Shown in pieces: positions 8,952-16,791 of a stretch of DNA of 64,000 nucleotides. Every line of letters begins with the position of its first letter. Position 1 is the stretch's first letter. A program made the position numbers and the translations under genes. Origin of the DNA: Streptomyces phaeolivaceus (GTDB lineage Bacteria > Actinomycetota > Actinomycetes > Streptomycetales > Streptomycetaceae). The stretch covers positions 9,610,001 through 9,674,000 of the forward strand of contig NZ_CP045096.1 in NCBI RefSeq assembly GCF_009184865.1, in the 5' to 3' direction. The notes beneath the pieces are model-generated. The model had not been told where the DNA came from and did not search any database. It was given only the letters and a program-made list of their open reading frames with translations.

Positions 8952-8990
8952 CGGCGGCGGACAGCCGGCATGATCGGGTGTCCGCCGCCG
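8952..8990. terminator. Hairpin downstream of the esterase gene
   Basis: Perfect 12-bp arms CGGCGGCGGACA (8952-8963) and TGTCCGCCGCCG (8979-8990) surround a 15-base loop. They lie about 50 bp past the stop of the minus-strand esterase gene and before the dehydratase start. The placement fits a factor-independent terminator without a T-run. The rest of this gap shows nothing else. Confidence 0.5.
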
Positions 8991-9038
8991 CGCCCGCGAC
9001 CGAGCGCGTCCTCCGCCGGTCGCCTGATCCGATCGGAC

Positions 9039-10256
9039 TCAGTCGGGCAGCCGGTCCAGGACCCAGCGTCCGATGTCCTCCGTCATGAGGGCGTGCGGAT
9101 CGTTGTCGGCGGAGAGCAGGAAGTCGTCCAGCTCGGACTCCTCCGGCGGCAGCTCGCCGATGTTGACGTACAGATCCTCCTGCCGGTCCAGGTCACGGAC
9201 GGCGACCGAGCTGACGGAGGGCACGAAACACACGGACCGGTGGGAGAGGTCCACGTTCTCGCCGAAGGCGCTGAGGACATCGCCGACGATGCCGAACGAT
9301 TCGAGGGTCCCGCCCGGCGCCCCGTCCAGTTCCGGGAAACCGCTCGTGGTGATCGTGTGCGGGCCGCCGAGGAGGCCGTTCAGTACGGCCACCTCCGCCG
9401 GGTCGCCCTGCGACTGGGCGAGGAAGTGCGTGCCGTCGAAGAGCGGCCCGGCGCAGCTCAGGGCCTTCGCCCCGGCCGGCACGCCGTTGCCCACGCCGTC
9501 ACCGCGTCCGCTGGACACGCCGAGCAGCATCGGGATGCGGGGCCACGAGCCGACCTGCCGCAGCTGCTCCTTGAACTCCGCCCGCAGCGGGCTCTCCTGA
9601 GGGGTGCCGTCCAGGGCGTCCAGATACCGCCAGAGCATCTGCTGCGAGGCCGGGCTGCTGATCTGCCGCAGATAGGTGTCCTCGCCGCTCTGGGCGAGGT
9701 AGTGCGCGAACGCCTGGAGCCCGATCGGCACCCACGCCCCGCGATGCGGGCTGTCGAACGACAGATAGACCCCGACCCGGTGGTCCATGCGCCGCAGTTC
9801 CATCTTCGCCAGCGCGTAGCGGGTGACGATGCCGCCCATGCTGAACCCGCCGGCGAGGAGCCGGGTGTCGTCCAGTTGCTCGGCGACGGTCCGCAGGTTC
9901 GCGGCCATCACCGTCTCGGCGTTCCGCAGGATCGACTCACTGCGTTCGTCGAAGCCGACGAGGACGAGGGTCCGCCCCCGGCGCCGCAGTTCACTGACGA
10001 ACGGGAACCGGCCGTTCTCCAACTGGTCCCAGAGCCAGTCGAAGTCGCTCGGCCCCAGGTTGAACCCGTCGGCCAGGACGACCGGCCGGACGACCCCCTT
10101 CTGTCCCTCCCCGTAGTACACCCGGGCGCTGCCGCCCGGCAGTTGCCACTCCTCGTCGGCCGGAGGCGCCTGGGCGACGGCCCGCCCGCCTAACGCCGTG
10201 ACGAGTCCGATCGCCCCGGCGGCCTTCCTGATCTTCTCGGCGTTGCTGTCTGCCAC
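9039..10256 (-). CDS. Alpha/beta-hydrolase fold esterase or lipase-like protein
   Basis: I chose the GTG at 10256 because AAGGGGAG lies just upstream; an in-frame TTG at 10307 has no such site. The 405-residue protein carries the nucleophile elbow G-G-F-S-M-G-G (Ser139) after a predicted beta strand, as in lipases and esterases. Upstream, V-V-L-A-D-G-F-N-L-G-P (near 59-69) resembles an oxyanion-hole region. F-D-S-P-H-R-G-A-W-V-P follows the elbow as in alpha/beta hydrolases with large lids. The N-terminus contains a weak hydrophobic stretch (G-A-I-G-L-V-T-A-L-G-G-R-A-V-A-Q-A) that may be an export signal. The substrate is unknown. The sequence upstream of the start carries a 17-bp repeat array. 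Confidence 0.65.
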   Translation of the reverse strand: MADSNAEKIRKAAGAIGLVTALGGRAVAQAPPADEEWQLPGGSARVYYGEGQKGVVRPVVLADGFNLGPSDFDWLWDQLENGRFPFVSELRRRGRTLVLVGFDERSESILRNAETVMAANLRTVAEQLDDTRLLAGGFSMGGIVTRYALAKMELRRMDHRVGVYLSFDSPHRGAWVPIGLQAFAHYLAQSGEDTYLRQISSPASQQMLWRYLDALDGTPQESPLRAEFKEQLRQVGSWPRIPMLLGVSSGRGDGVGNGVPAGAKALSCAGPLFDGTHFLAQSQGDPAEVAVLNGLLGGPHTITTSGFPELDGAPGGTLESFGIVGDVLSAFGENVDLSHRSVCFVPSVSSVAVRDLDRQEDLYVNIGELPPEESELDDFLLSADNDPHALMTEDIGRWVLDRLPD

Positions 10257-10363
10257 GAATCTCCCCTTCAGCGCTGCTGACAACGGCTCAGGGGAGAGGC
10301 TCGGCAAGCGATGGGTGCATTAGGCATTCATCGTGGGGGTTTCACCTGTTCGGCCCAATAAGT

Positions 10364-10429
10364 CATTTCGCGGCACACGTCACTTCGCGGCACACGTCAT
10401 TTCGCGGCACACGTCACTTCGCGGCGCGG
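10364..10429. repeat. 17-bp tandem repeat, just under four copies
   Basis: Copies CATTTCGCGGCACACGT and CACTTCGCGGCACACGT alternate exactly, so the pattern is also a 34-bp repeat: 10364-10380, 10381-10397, 10398-10414 and a diverged 15-base fourth copy to 10429. It fills the space between the divergently placed esterase promoter and the end of the zinc-finger gene. There is no spacer/repeat organisation as in CRISPR. Confidence 0.9.
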
Positions 10430-10436
10430 GCCGGGG

Positions 10437-10787
10437 TCACCGCAGGGCCTCGGTCCAGTTCGCCGGTACGCGGCCCGCCGGGCCCGGGGAGGGCTGGTCG
10501 GCGGGGTGGTCGAGGGGCGGGGTGAGGTCGGGCCCCGACTCGTACATCTCGGAGGTCTCGTAGTTCCAGAACCAGGACTCGCCCGGCTCGTAGCTCTGCA
10601 CGAAGGGGTGCCCGGTGGCTCCCGCGTGGGCCGTGGCGTGCTGGGCGGGGGAGGAGTCGCAACAGCCGATGTGGCCGCACTGGGCGCAGCGGCGCAGGTG
10701 GAACCACCAGCCGCCGGCCGCGTCGCACTCCACGCAGCCGTCGCCGCTCGGCGGGACGGCGGGGTCGATTCCGGCGGGCAGGGTCAT
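10437..10787 (-). CDS. UBP-type zinc finger protein
   Basis: This 116-residue protein is almost entirely a UBP-type zinc finger. The zinc ligand candidates are Cys18 and Cys21 (G-C-V-E-C), Cys34 and Cys37 (R-C-A-Q-C), Cys42, and the histidines in Q-H-A-T-A-H-A-G-A-T-G-H (50, 54, 60). In eukaryotes this domain binds the free C-terminus of ubiquitin; bacterial copies have no settled role. Its ATG overlaps the stop of the histidine kinase gene by 4 bp, so the two are translationally coupled. It is the last gene of the three-gene operon with the receiver-reductase fusion. The likely partner is therefore one of those proteins, by inference only. Confidence 0.85.
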   Translation of the reverse strand: MTLPAGIDPAVPPSGDGCVECDAAGGWWFHLRRCAQCGHIGCCDSSPAQHATAHAGATGHPFVQSYEPGESWFWNYETSEMYESGPDLTPPLDHPADQPSPGPAGRVPANWTEALR

Positions 10788-12280
10788 GAGGCCTCCTCGG
10801 GAGCGTGGTCGGGGTCGTCGGCGAGCGTGAGGTCCAGATCCGTCGCCGGTGCCGTCAGCGGCAGGAAGACCTGGAAGCAGGTCTCGCCCGGCCGGGACCT
10901 GACCTCGATATGGCCGTGGTGCTTGTTGACGACGATGCGCCAGGAGATGTCGAGGCCCAGCCCGGTGCCCTGCCCGACCGGCTTGGTGGTGAAGAACGGG
11001 TCGAAGATCCGGCCCCGGATCTCCTCCGGGATGCCGGGACCCGTGTCCCGGAACTCCACGAGCACCTGATCACGGTGGTCGAGTGCCGTCCGTACCGTCA
11101 AGGTGCCCGCGCCACCGGTGTCGTTGATCGCGGCGACCGCGTTGTCGATCAGGTTCGTCCACACCTGGTTCAGCTCACCCGGATAGGCGGGGATGCGCGG
11201 CAGCGTGCGGTCGTACTCCTTCACCACCTCGATCCGTTCGCCGATCTTCCCGGACAGCATCAGCAGGGTGCTGTCGAGGAGTTCGTGGACGTCGGCGTTC
11301 TGGTAGGGCGCGCGGTCCAGCTGCGAGTACTGCTTCGCCGCGTCGACGAGCTGGGTGATGCGGGTCGTGGAGTCCTCGATCTCGTTCATCAACAGCTCGG
11401 TCTCGACGGTGTAGTTGAGCCAGCGCACCGCCCCTTCGAGGGTGTGCTCGTCCACGGCCGCCGCGACCTGGTCCAGCCAGGCGGTGTCGAGCCCGGCCTG
11501 CACGAAGTTCGGCGCGAGCTGCCAGCCGCCGGCGATGTCGTGGTCGTCGAGCCAGTCGGTCAGCTCGTCCTCCCGGTCGGAGGCCTCCAGCGGACTGAGC
11601 GGGGCCGCCTTGGCGACCTGCTCGGCCGTCCGCTCCTGGAGATCGACCAGCGTCTCCAGCATGGCCCGCTTGTACGGCCCGGCGGCGATCACCCCGAGCT
11701 TGTGCCGCATCCCGGCCACCCGCTCCCGCAGTGCCGAGGTGGCCCGGACGGCTGCCGCGGCGGGGTTGTTCAGCTCATGCGTCAGCCCCGCCGACAGCGA
11801 GCCCAGCGCCAGCAGCCGTTCCCGCTGGTTGATGGTCCGCTGGGTGTTCTGGCTGCCGAAGAACAGGCCCTCCAGCAGATGCACGGCCATCGGGAACCAG
11901 TCGCGCATGATCTGGGCGAAGACGGCCGCGGGCAGGATGAAGAACCGGGAGGGGACCGTGGCCCGCATGGACCCCTTGTAGCGGACCTGGTCCGCCTGGT
12001 CGCCCAGATACGCCTGGAAGGCACCCGCGTACACCCCGACCTGCGAGCTGCGGCTGACCTCCACGTCGTCGTCGCCGACCTGCCGGGACATCACCACCGT
12101 GCCCTCCAGGAGCACGAAGAAGCAGGTGGCCGGCTCGCCCTCGCGGTAGACATGGCCGGGCTCGAAACGCTCCACCCGGCCCTCACGGCACAGCCGGTCC
12201 AACTGCCCGTCGTCCAGCTTCTCGAACAGGAACAGCCGCCCCAGCTCGGCCCGGTCGCACGGCGACGGCTGCCCGCTCAT
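10784..12280 (-). CDS. Sensor histidine kinase with N-terminal cyclic-nucleotide-binding-like domain
   Basis: The product has 498 residues and no membrane segment. Residues ~10-130 form a CNBD/CRP-like fold (F-E-P-G-H-V-Y-R-E-G-E-P-A-T-C-F-F-V-L-L-E-G). A histidine kinase core follows: H-box L-T-H-E-L-N-N-P with phospho-acceptor His168, N-box L-I-D-N-A-V-A-A-I-N-D, and G-boxes D-T-G-P-G-I-P and G-T-G-L-G-L-D-I-S. It probably phosphorylates the receiver domain of the reductase fusion encoded 19 bp upstream in the same operon. The signal could be a nucleotide or, as in other CNBD-fold sensors, a redox ligand. The residues that would bind cyclic-nucleotide phosphate (R-A/T-A) are not obvious. 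Confidence 0.85.
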   Translation of the reverse strand: MSGQPSPCDRAELGRLFLFEKLDDGQLDRLCREGRVERFEPGHVYREGEPATCFFVLLEGTVVMSRQVGDDDVEVSRSSQVGVYAGAFQAYLGDQADQVRYKGSMRATVPSRFFILPAAVFAQIMRDWFPMAVHLLEGLFFGSQNTQRTINQRERLLALGSLSAGLTHELNNPAAAAVRATSALRERVAGMRHKLGVIAAGPYKRAMLETLVDLQERTAEQVAKAAPLSPLEASDREDELTDWLDDHDIAGGWQLAPNFVQAGLDTAWLDQVAAAVDEHTLEGAVRWLNYTVETELLMNEIEDSTTRITQLVDAAKQYSQLDRAPYQNADVHELLDSTLLMLSGKIGERIEVVKEYDRTLPRIPAYPGELNQVWTNLIDNAVAAINDTGGAGTLTVRTALDHRDQVLVEFRDTGPGIPEEIRGRIFDPFFTTKPVGQGTGLGLDISWRIVVNKHHGHIEVRSRPGETCFQVFLPLTAPATDLDLTLADDPDHAPEEAS

Positions 12281-12299
12281 GACAGCGCCCCGGCGGCTG

Positions 12300-13976
12300 T
12301 CACGACTGCTCCAGATATCTGTGCACCAGCATCACGGCCATCGCTCCCTCTCCCACGGCGGACGCGACCCGCTTCGCGGACTCCGACCGCGCGTCCCCGG
12401 CGACGAACACCCCGGGCACATTGGTCTCCAGGTGGTACGGCGGCCGGTCCAGCTCCCAGCCCGCCGGCGGACTCCCGTCCGGGGTCATGTCGGGCCCGGC
12501 CACGATGAACCCGCGCTCGTCGCGGAGCACGGTCCCCTCCAGCCAGTCCGTGTGCGGCTCGGCGCCGATGAACACGAACAGCCACTGCGCGTCGACGAGT
12601 TCCTCACGCCCGCTCGCCAGGTCCCTCAGCGTCAGCTGCTCCAGATGGTCCGTGCCGTGCGCGGCCTCGACGACCGTGCCGGGCCGGACGAAGATGTTGG
12701 ACGCCTCGCCGAGCTGCTGGATCAGATAGTGCGACATCGACGCGGTCAGCGAGTCGCCGCGCACCAGCAGGGTGACCGACTTCGCGCCGCGCGACAGGTA
12801 CATCGCCGCCTGACCGGCCGAGTTGGCGCCGCCCACGATGTACACGTCGTGCCCCTGGCAGCCGGCCGCCTCGGTCAGCGCGGAGCCGTAGAACACCCCT
12901 CGGCTGGTGAGGTCGTCGCAGCCGGGCGCGGTGAGCTGCCGGTACGACACACCGGTCGCCAGGATCACGCTGTGCGCGGCGACCGCCGAACCGTCGGAGA
13001 ACCGGACGGTCCGCGCCGCCCCGTTCACCTCCAGACCGCTGACCTCGCGCGCGGTGAGGATCTCCGCCCCGAACCTGGTGGCCTGCCGCCGGGCCCGGCC
13101 GGTGAGCTGACCGCCGGACACACCGTCGGGGAACCCGAGGTAGTTCTCGATCCGTGAACTCTGCCCGGCCTGTCCACCCGTGGCCGACCGCTCGACGAGC
13201 AGTGTCCGCAGCCCCTCCGAGGCCCCGTACACGGCCGAACCGAGCCCCGCCGGTCCGCCGCCGATGACGACCAGGTCGTAGAACTCCTGGGCCGGTGTCG
13301 TCGCCAGCCCCACCTTCTCCGCCAGCTCCGGGTCCTCCGGCGCGAGCAGCGGCGTACCGTCCGGGGTGACGACCAGTGGCAGCCGCTCGCCGTCCGCGCC
13401 GGCCGCCGCGAGCAGCCGCCGCCCCTCCGGCTCGTCCGAGGAGAACCAGCGGTACGGCACCTGGTTGCGGGCCAGGAACTCCCGTACGCCCGAGGACCGC
13501 GCCGACCAGCGGTGGCCGACCACCTTGGTGGTGCCCACACAGGTGCGGTCGGCGGCCCGCCAGGTCTGCAGCAGATCGTCCAGGACCGGGTAGAGCTTCT
13601 CCTCCGGCGGGTCCCACGGCTTCAGCAGATAGTGGTCGAGGTCGATGACGTTGATCGCGTCGATCGCCGCGCCGGTGTCGGCGTACGCGGTGAGCAGGAC
13701 GCGCCGGGCGCCCGGGTACACGTCCAGGGCCTGTTCCAGGAACTCGATGCCGTTCATCTCCGGCATCCGGTAGTCGGCCAGGATCACCGCCACCTGGTCG
13801 CCGCGCAGCTTCAGCTCCCGCAGGGCCTCCAGCGCGGTCTGCCCGGACTCCGCCCGGACGATCCGGTACGACTCGCCGTATCTGCGCCGCAGGTCCCGTG
13901 CCACCGCACGGGACACCCCGGGATCGTCATCCACCGTGAGGATCACGTTCCGCGCCGGACCGACAGCCTGAGTCAT
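12300..13976 (-). CDS. Response-regulator/thioredoxin-fold/thioredoxin-reductase-like FAD fusion protein
   Basis: I chose the ATG at 13976 (M-T-Q-A-V-G-P), with GGAGG three bases upstream, over an in-frame start 30 bp earlier. The 558-residue protein has three parts. Residues 10-125 are a CheY-like receiver with V-D-D-D and the phospho-acceptor Asp68 in I-L-A-D-Y-R-M-P. About residues 150-222 look like a glutaredoxin/thioredoxin fold (K-V-V-G-H-R-W-S-A-R-S-S). Residues ~233-558 match thioredoxin reductase, with FAD motif V-I-G-G-G-P-A-G-L (237-245) and NADPH motif V-G-G-A-N-S-A-G-Q-A. Where thioredoxin reductases carry the redox C-x-x-C, this protein reads Y-G-S-A-L-T-E-A (363-370), so disulfide reduction by the usual route is unlikely. 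It heads the operon with the CNBD kinase. Confidence 0.88.
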   Translation of the reverse strand: MTQAVGPARNVILTVDDDPGVSRAVARDLRRRYGESYRIVRAESGQTALEALRELKLRGDQVAVILADYRMPEMNGIEFLEQALDVYPGARRVLLTAYADTGAAIDAINVIDLDHYLLKPWDPPEEKLYPVLDDLLQTWRAADRTCVGTTKVVGHRWSARSSGVREFLARNQVPYRWFSSDEPEGRRLLAAAGADGERLPLVVTPDGTPLLAPEDPELAEKVGLATTPAQEFYDLVVIGGGPAGLGSAVYGASEGLRTLLVERSATGGQAGQSSRIENYLGFPDGVSGGQLTGRARRQATRFGAEILTAREVSGLEVNGAARTVRFSDGSAVAAHSVILATGVSYRQLTAPGCDDLTSRGVFYGSALTEAAGCQGHDVYIVGGANSAGQAAMYLSRGAKSVTLLVRGDSLTASMSHYLIQQLGEASNIFVRPGTVVEAAHGTDHLEQLTLRDLASGREELVDAQWLFVFIGAEPHTDWLEGTVLRDERGFIVAGPDMTPDGSPPAGWELDRPPYHLETNVPGVFVAGDARSESAKRVASAVGEGAMAVMLVHRYLEQS

Positions 13977-14072
13977 ACGCCTCCACCCCGAGCCCAATGG
14001 GCCCATCGTATGTTCGACCGTCCGGGTTCGCCCGGTTTCCGCGGAGCAGCGGGCCGGGGAATCGCGGCCGCT

Positions 14073-14429
14073 TCAGCGCCTGCGCGGGGCCAGCACGCAG
14101 AACTCGTTGCCCTCCGGATCCTGGAGCACCACCCACGGCTCGTCGCCGGTCTGGCCGACGTCCGCGTGCCGGGCGCCGAGGGCGAGGAGACGGGTGACCT
14201 CCGCCTCCTGGTCGACGGGCCGGAAGTCGAGGTGCAGCCGGTTCTTGACCGTCTTGCCCTCCGCGTGCAGTCCGAACAGCAGGCCGGGCAGACGGTCCGG
14301 GGCCGGACGGATCTCGTACTCCTCGGCGGAGTCGTCGACCACGACCCAGCCGAGCGCCTCGGCCCACCAGCTCCCGAGAGCCACCGGATCGGCGGCGTCC
14401 ACCACCAACTGCTCCCACTCCAAGGTCAT
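14073..14429 (-). CDS. VOC (glyoxalase/bleomycin-resistance fold) family protein
   Basis: The start at M-T-L-E-W-E-Q (14429) is preferred because the family usually begins there; a further ATG at 14465 lacks a ribosome site too. The 118-residue protein has the paired beta-alpha-beta-beta-beta pattern of a single VOC module. Motifs include V-D-A-A-D-P-V-A-L-G-S-W-W-A-E-A-L-G-W, N-R-L-H-L-D-F-R (a metal-ligand position in related enzymes) and the C-terminal D-P-E-G-N-E-F-C-V-L. Members include small-molecule-binding proteins and dioxygenase- or lyase-like enzymes; the specific ligand cannot be read here. It diverges from the universal stress gene, with starts only 57 bp apart. Confidence 0.75.
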   Translation of the reverse strand: MTLEWEQLVVDAADPVALGSWWAEALGWVVVDDSAEEYEIRPAPDRLPGLLFGLHAEGKTVKNRLHLDFRPVDQEAEVTRLLALGARHADVGQTGDEPWVVLQDPEGNEFCVLAPRRR

Positions 14430-14486
14430 ACGGCGAGGGTAGTGAAGACTGGGCACGTCAGCCATGTAAGGACAGAGAGGTGGCCG

Positions 14487-15359
14487 ATGACGACGCGCCC
14501 GATCACCGCGGCGGTGGACGGTACGACGGAGAGCCTGGCGGCGCTGGCCTGGGCCGGCCGGGAGGCCGTACGCCGGGACCTGGCGCTACGGGTGGTGCAC
14601 GCGTGGCGGTGGGAGCCGCACGAGGCGATCACCGTGGACCGGGACGGACAGGAGCGGTGGGCCCGGGAGGCCCTCGCGGAGGCCGTGCGAGGGGTCTCCG
14701 AGCGGCACCCGGGGCTGGAGGTCGCGACGGATCTGGTGGAGGGCGCGCCGGTCGACACCCTGGTCGGCGCCGCGGAGCACGCCGAGACGCTGGTGCTGGG
14801 CTCGCGCGGGCACGGAGCGGTGGTCGGCTTCCTGCTGGGCTCCGTCGGACAGCAGGTGATCGTCGGGTCGCCGCGCCCGGTCGTGCTGGTCCGCGCCGAG
14901 GACGGCCCCGCCGGGGAGGCCGCCGGACGCGAGGTCGTCGTCGGCCAGCAGGGCACGCCGGAGGACAGCGCCGAGGTCCTGCGGTTCGCCTTCGAGACCG
15001 CCGCCGCGCGGGGCGCGACCCTGCGCGCGGTCCGGGCCTGGGCCCTGCCGCCGCTGTACGCCTACAGTCCCGGCTCCCTGAAGCTCCTCGACGAGGCCGG
15101 TGGGATGGAGCCGTACGAGACGAAGGCGCTGGCCGCCGCCCTGGAGCCGTGGCGGGAGCGGTTCCCGGACGTGCCGGTCGTCCAGCATGTCGAGATGGGC
15201 AGCGCCGGGCAGGCGCTGCTGTCCGTGGCCCGGCGCGCCCAGCTGATGGTGGTGGGGCGCCGTGCCCGCCGTACGGCCGTCGGCGCCCGGATCGGCTCGG
15301 TCGCCCACGGCGTCCTGCACCACGCGCACTGCCCGGTGGCCGTGGTCCCGCACAAGTGA
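14487..15359 (+). CDS. Tandem-domain universal stress protein
   Basis: The ATG at 14487 follows GAGAGG with a seven-base gap. The 290-residue protein contains two UspA domains. The first (residues ~1-140) ends with the nucleotide-binding pattern L-G-S-R-G-H-G, a short gap and G-S-V-G. This fits the ATP-binding G-2x-G-9x-G-S motif. The second (~150-290) ends V-V-G-R-R-A-R-R-T-A-V-G-A-R-I-G-S-V, in which the first glycine of the motif is replaced, so ATP binding may be confined to the first domain. Tandem USPs are typical of actinobacteria and respond to dormancy, hypoxia and other stresses. The product is cytoplasmic. Confidence 0.88.
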   Translation: MTTRPITAAVDGTTESLAALAWAGREAVRRDLALRVVHAWRWEPHEAITVDRDGQERWAREALAEAVRGVSERHPGLEVATDLVEGAPVDTLVGAAEHAETLVLGSRGHGAVVGFLLGSVGQQVIVGSPRPVVLVRAEDGPAGEAAGREVVVGQQGTPEDSAEVLRFAFETAAARGATLRAVRAWALPPLYAYSPGSLKLLDEAGGMEPYETKALAAALEPWRERFPDVPVVQHVEMGSAGQALLSVARRAQLMVVGRRARRTAVGARIGSVAHGVLHHAHCPVAVVPHK

Positions 15360-15389
15360 CCAGGGCGGCGGTGGCGGCGGCCCGGTGGT

Positions 15390-16637
15390 TCACATGGGGG
15401 TGACGTCGTCCACCGTCGGCGGCAGCCGCGCCAGCGTCCTCGGCAGGACGTTGTCGATGTAGTCCTTCACCGCCATGTCCAGGCCGATGTCGTGCTGGGC
15501 CCGCTCGGACAGGTACCAGCGGTGTTCGAGGAGCTGGTGGTAGATCTCCGCCGCGTCCACCGAACCCCGCAGTTCGAGCGGGACGGCCCGCACGGTCGGC
15601 CGGAACACCTCCCGTACCCAGCGGTGGGCCAGCACCTCGGGGCGGGCGCCGAGGGGGTCGCCCGGGGCGTAGTCGTCCTGGGTGGCCATCCAGCTCTCCA
15701 GGTCGTTCAGCAGCCGCCTGGCCTGGTTCTCCTCGGTGTCCAGACCGGTCAGCCGCAGCAGCTGCCGCTGGTGGTGGCCCGCGTCGACGACCTTGGGCAC
15801 GAAGGTCACCGTGTCGCCGTTGTTCGAGTGCTCGATCTGCATCTCGGCGACGTCGAAGCCGAGTTCGTTGAGCCGCCGGATCCGGCGCTCGATGTAGTGG
15901 TACTTCCCGGCCGGGTACACCGATCGGCGCGTCAGCTCCTCCCACAGCCGGTGGTAGCGGGAGCAGATCTCGTTGCCGAACTCGATCGCGTCCACCGACG
16001 GGTGCAGCGCCCCGGACGCCTCCAGGTCCAGCAGTTCGCCGCTGATGTTGACCCGGGCGAGATCGAGGTCGTACTCGCGCTGCCCGTCGCTCAGTTGGGG
16101 GTGCAGATCGCCGGTCTCGGCGTCCACCAGATACGCGGCGTACGCGCCGGCGTCGCGGCGGAACAGCGTGTTGGACAGCGAGCAGTCGCCCCACGCGAAC
16201 CCGGCGAGGTGCAGCCGCACCAGCAGGACGGCGAGGGCGTCCATCAGCCGGTGCATGGTGGCCGGGCGCATCGTCGTCTCGAACATCGAGCGGTACGGCA
16301 TCGAGCCGCCCAGATGCCGGGTGATCAGCACCGACTCCAGGAGGTCGCCCGCCTGGTCGGTGCGGCCGGTGACCACGCCGAGGGCGTCCACGGCGGGGAT
16401 GCCGAGCCGGTCCAGGTCGCGCAGCAGCTCGTACTCGCGCAGGGCGGGCCGCTCGGCGAGTTCCTTGACGGCGACGACCTCGTCGCCGGCGCGGGCGTAG
16501 CGCACGACGTGGCGGGAGATGCCCCGGGGGAGCGGGACGAGGTGGTGCTCGGGCCACTCCTCCAGCGGCAGATGCCACGGCAGTTCGAGCAGCAGCGCGG
16601 GGTGTTCGGGGTTGGTGGCGCTGATCTGCAGTGCCAT
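15390..16637 (-). CDS. DUF4032 family kinase-like protein
   Basis: The 415-residue protein resembles lipopolysaccharide-kinase/RIO-type small-molecule kinases in its N-terminal half. It has an ATP-lysine candidate in V-V-A-V-K-E-L-A, a catalytic-loop-like segment F-A-W-G-D-C-S-L-S-N-T-L-F (around residue 165) and a metal-binding D-A-E in Y-L-V-D-A-E-T-G. The C-terminal half, with repeated Arg/Trp-rich helices, corresponds to DUF4032. No substrate is established for this family to my knowledge. The gene is convergent with the universal stress gene and stands about 150 bp from the ligase gene on its other side. Confidence 0.8.
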   Translation of the reverse strand: MALQISATNPEHPALLLELPWHLPLEEWPEHHLVPLPRGISRHVVRYARAGDEVVAVKELAERPALREYELLRDLDRLGIPAVDALGVVTGRTDQAGDLLESVLITRHLGGSMPYRSMFETTMRPATMHRLMDALAVLLVRLHLAGFAWGDCSLSNTLFRRDAGAYAAYLVDAETGDLHPQLSDGQREYDLDLARVNISGELLDLEASGALHPSVDAIEFGNEICSRYHRLWEELTRRSVYPAGKYHYIERRIRRLNELGFDVAEMQIEHSNNGDTVTFVPKVVDAGHHQRQLLRLTGLDTEENQARRLLNDLESWMATQDDYAPGDPLGARPEVLAHRWVREVFRPTVRAVPLELRGSVDAAEIYHQLLEHRWYLSERAQHDIGLDMAVKDYIDNVLPRTLARLPPTVDDVTPM

Positions 16638-16751
16638 GGGTCCTGGTCCTCAGCCTTCGTCTCACGGTGGTGCGGAGTGCGCGTGGGCAAGCGGTTGCCC
16701 GCTGGTGCCTGGAGCATCTCCGCATCCGGAGGACCGTTTCGTCAACAGCGG

Positions 16752-16768
16752 CCCGACCAGTGGTCGGG
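16752..16768. terminator. Short palindromic hairpin after the acyl-CoA ligase gene
   Basis: CCCGACCA and TGGTCGGG flank a single G, forming a near-perfect 17-bp palindrome 24 bp past the ligase stop on the minus strand. A realistic stem would use 7-bp arms with a three-base loop. It could end the ligase transcript or act as an operator for the downstream DUF4032 gene. Confidence 0.3.
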
Positions 16769-16791
16769 TCCGACGACCACCGGAGCGGGCG

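Noticed and set aside
10364..10429. CRISPR array
   Set aside because: Units are 17 bp, directly abutting, without spacers and with no cas genes in the window.
12300..13976. Ordinary thioredoxin reductase
   Set aside because: The redox C-x-x-C is absent and a receiver domain is fused to the N-terminus, so a normal TrxB role is not supported.
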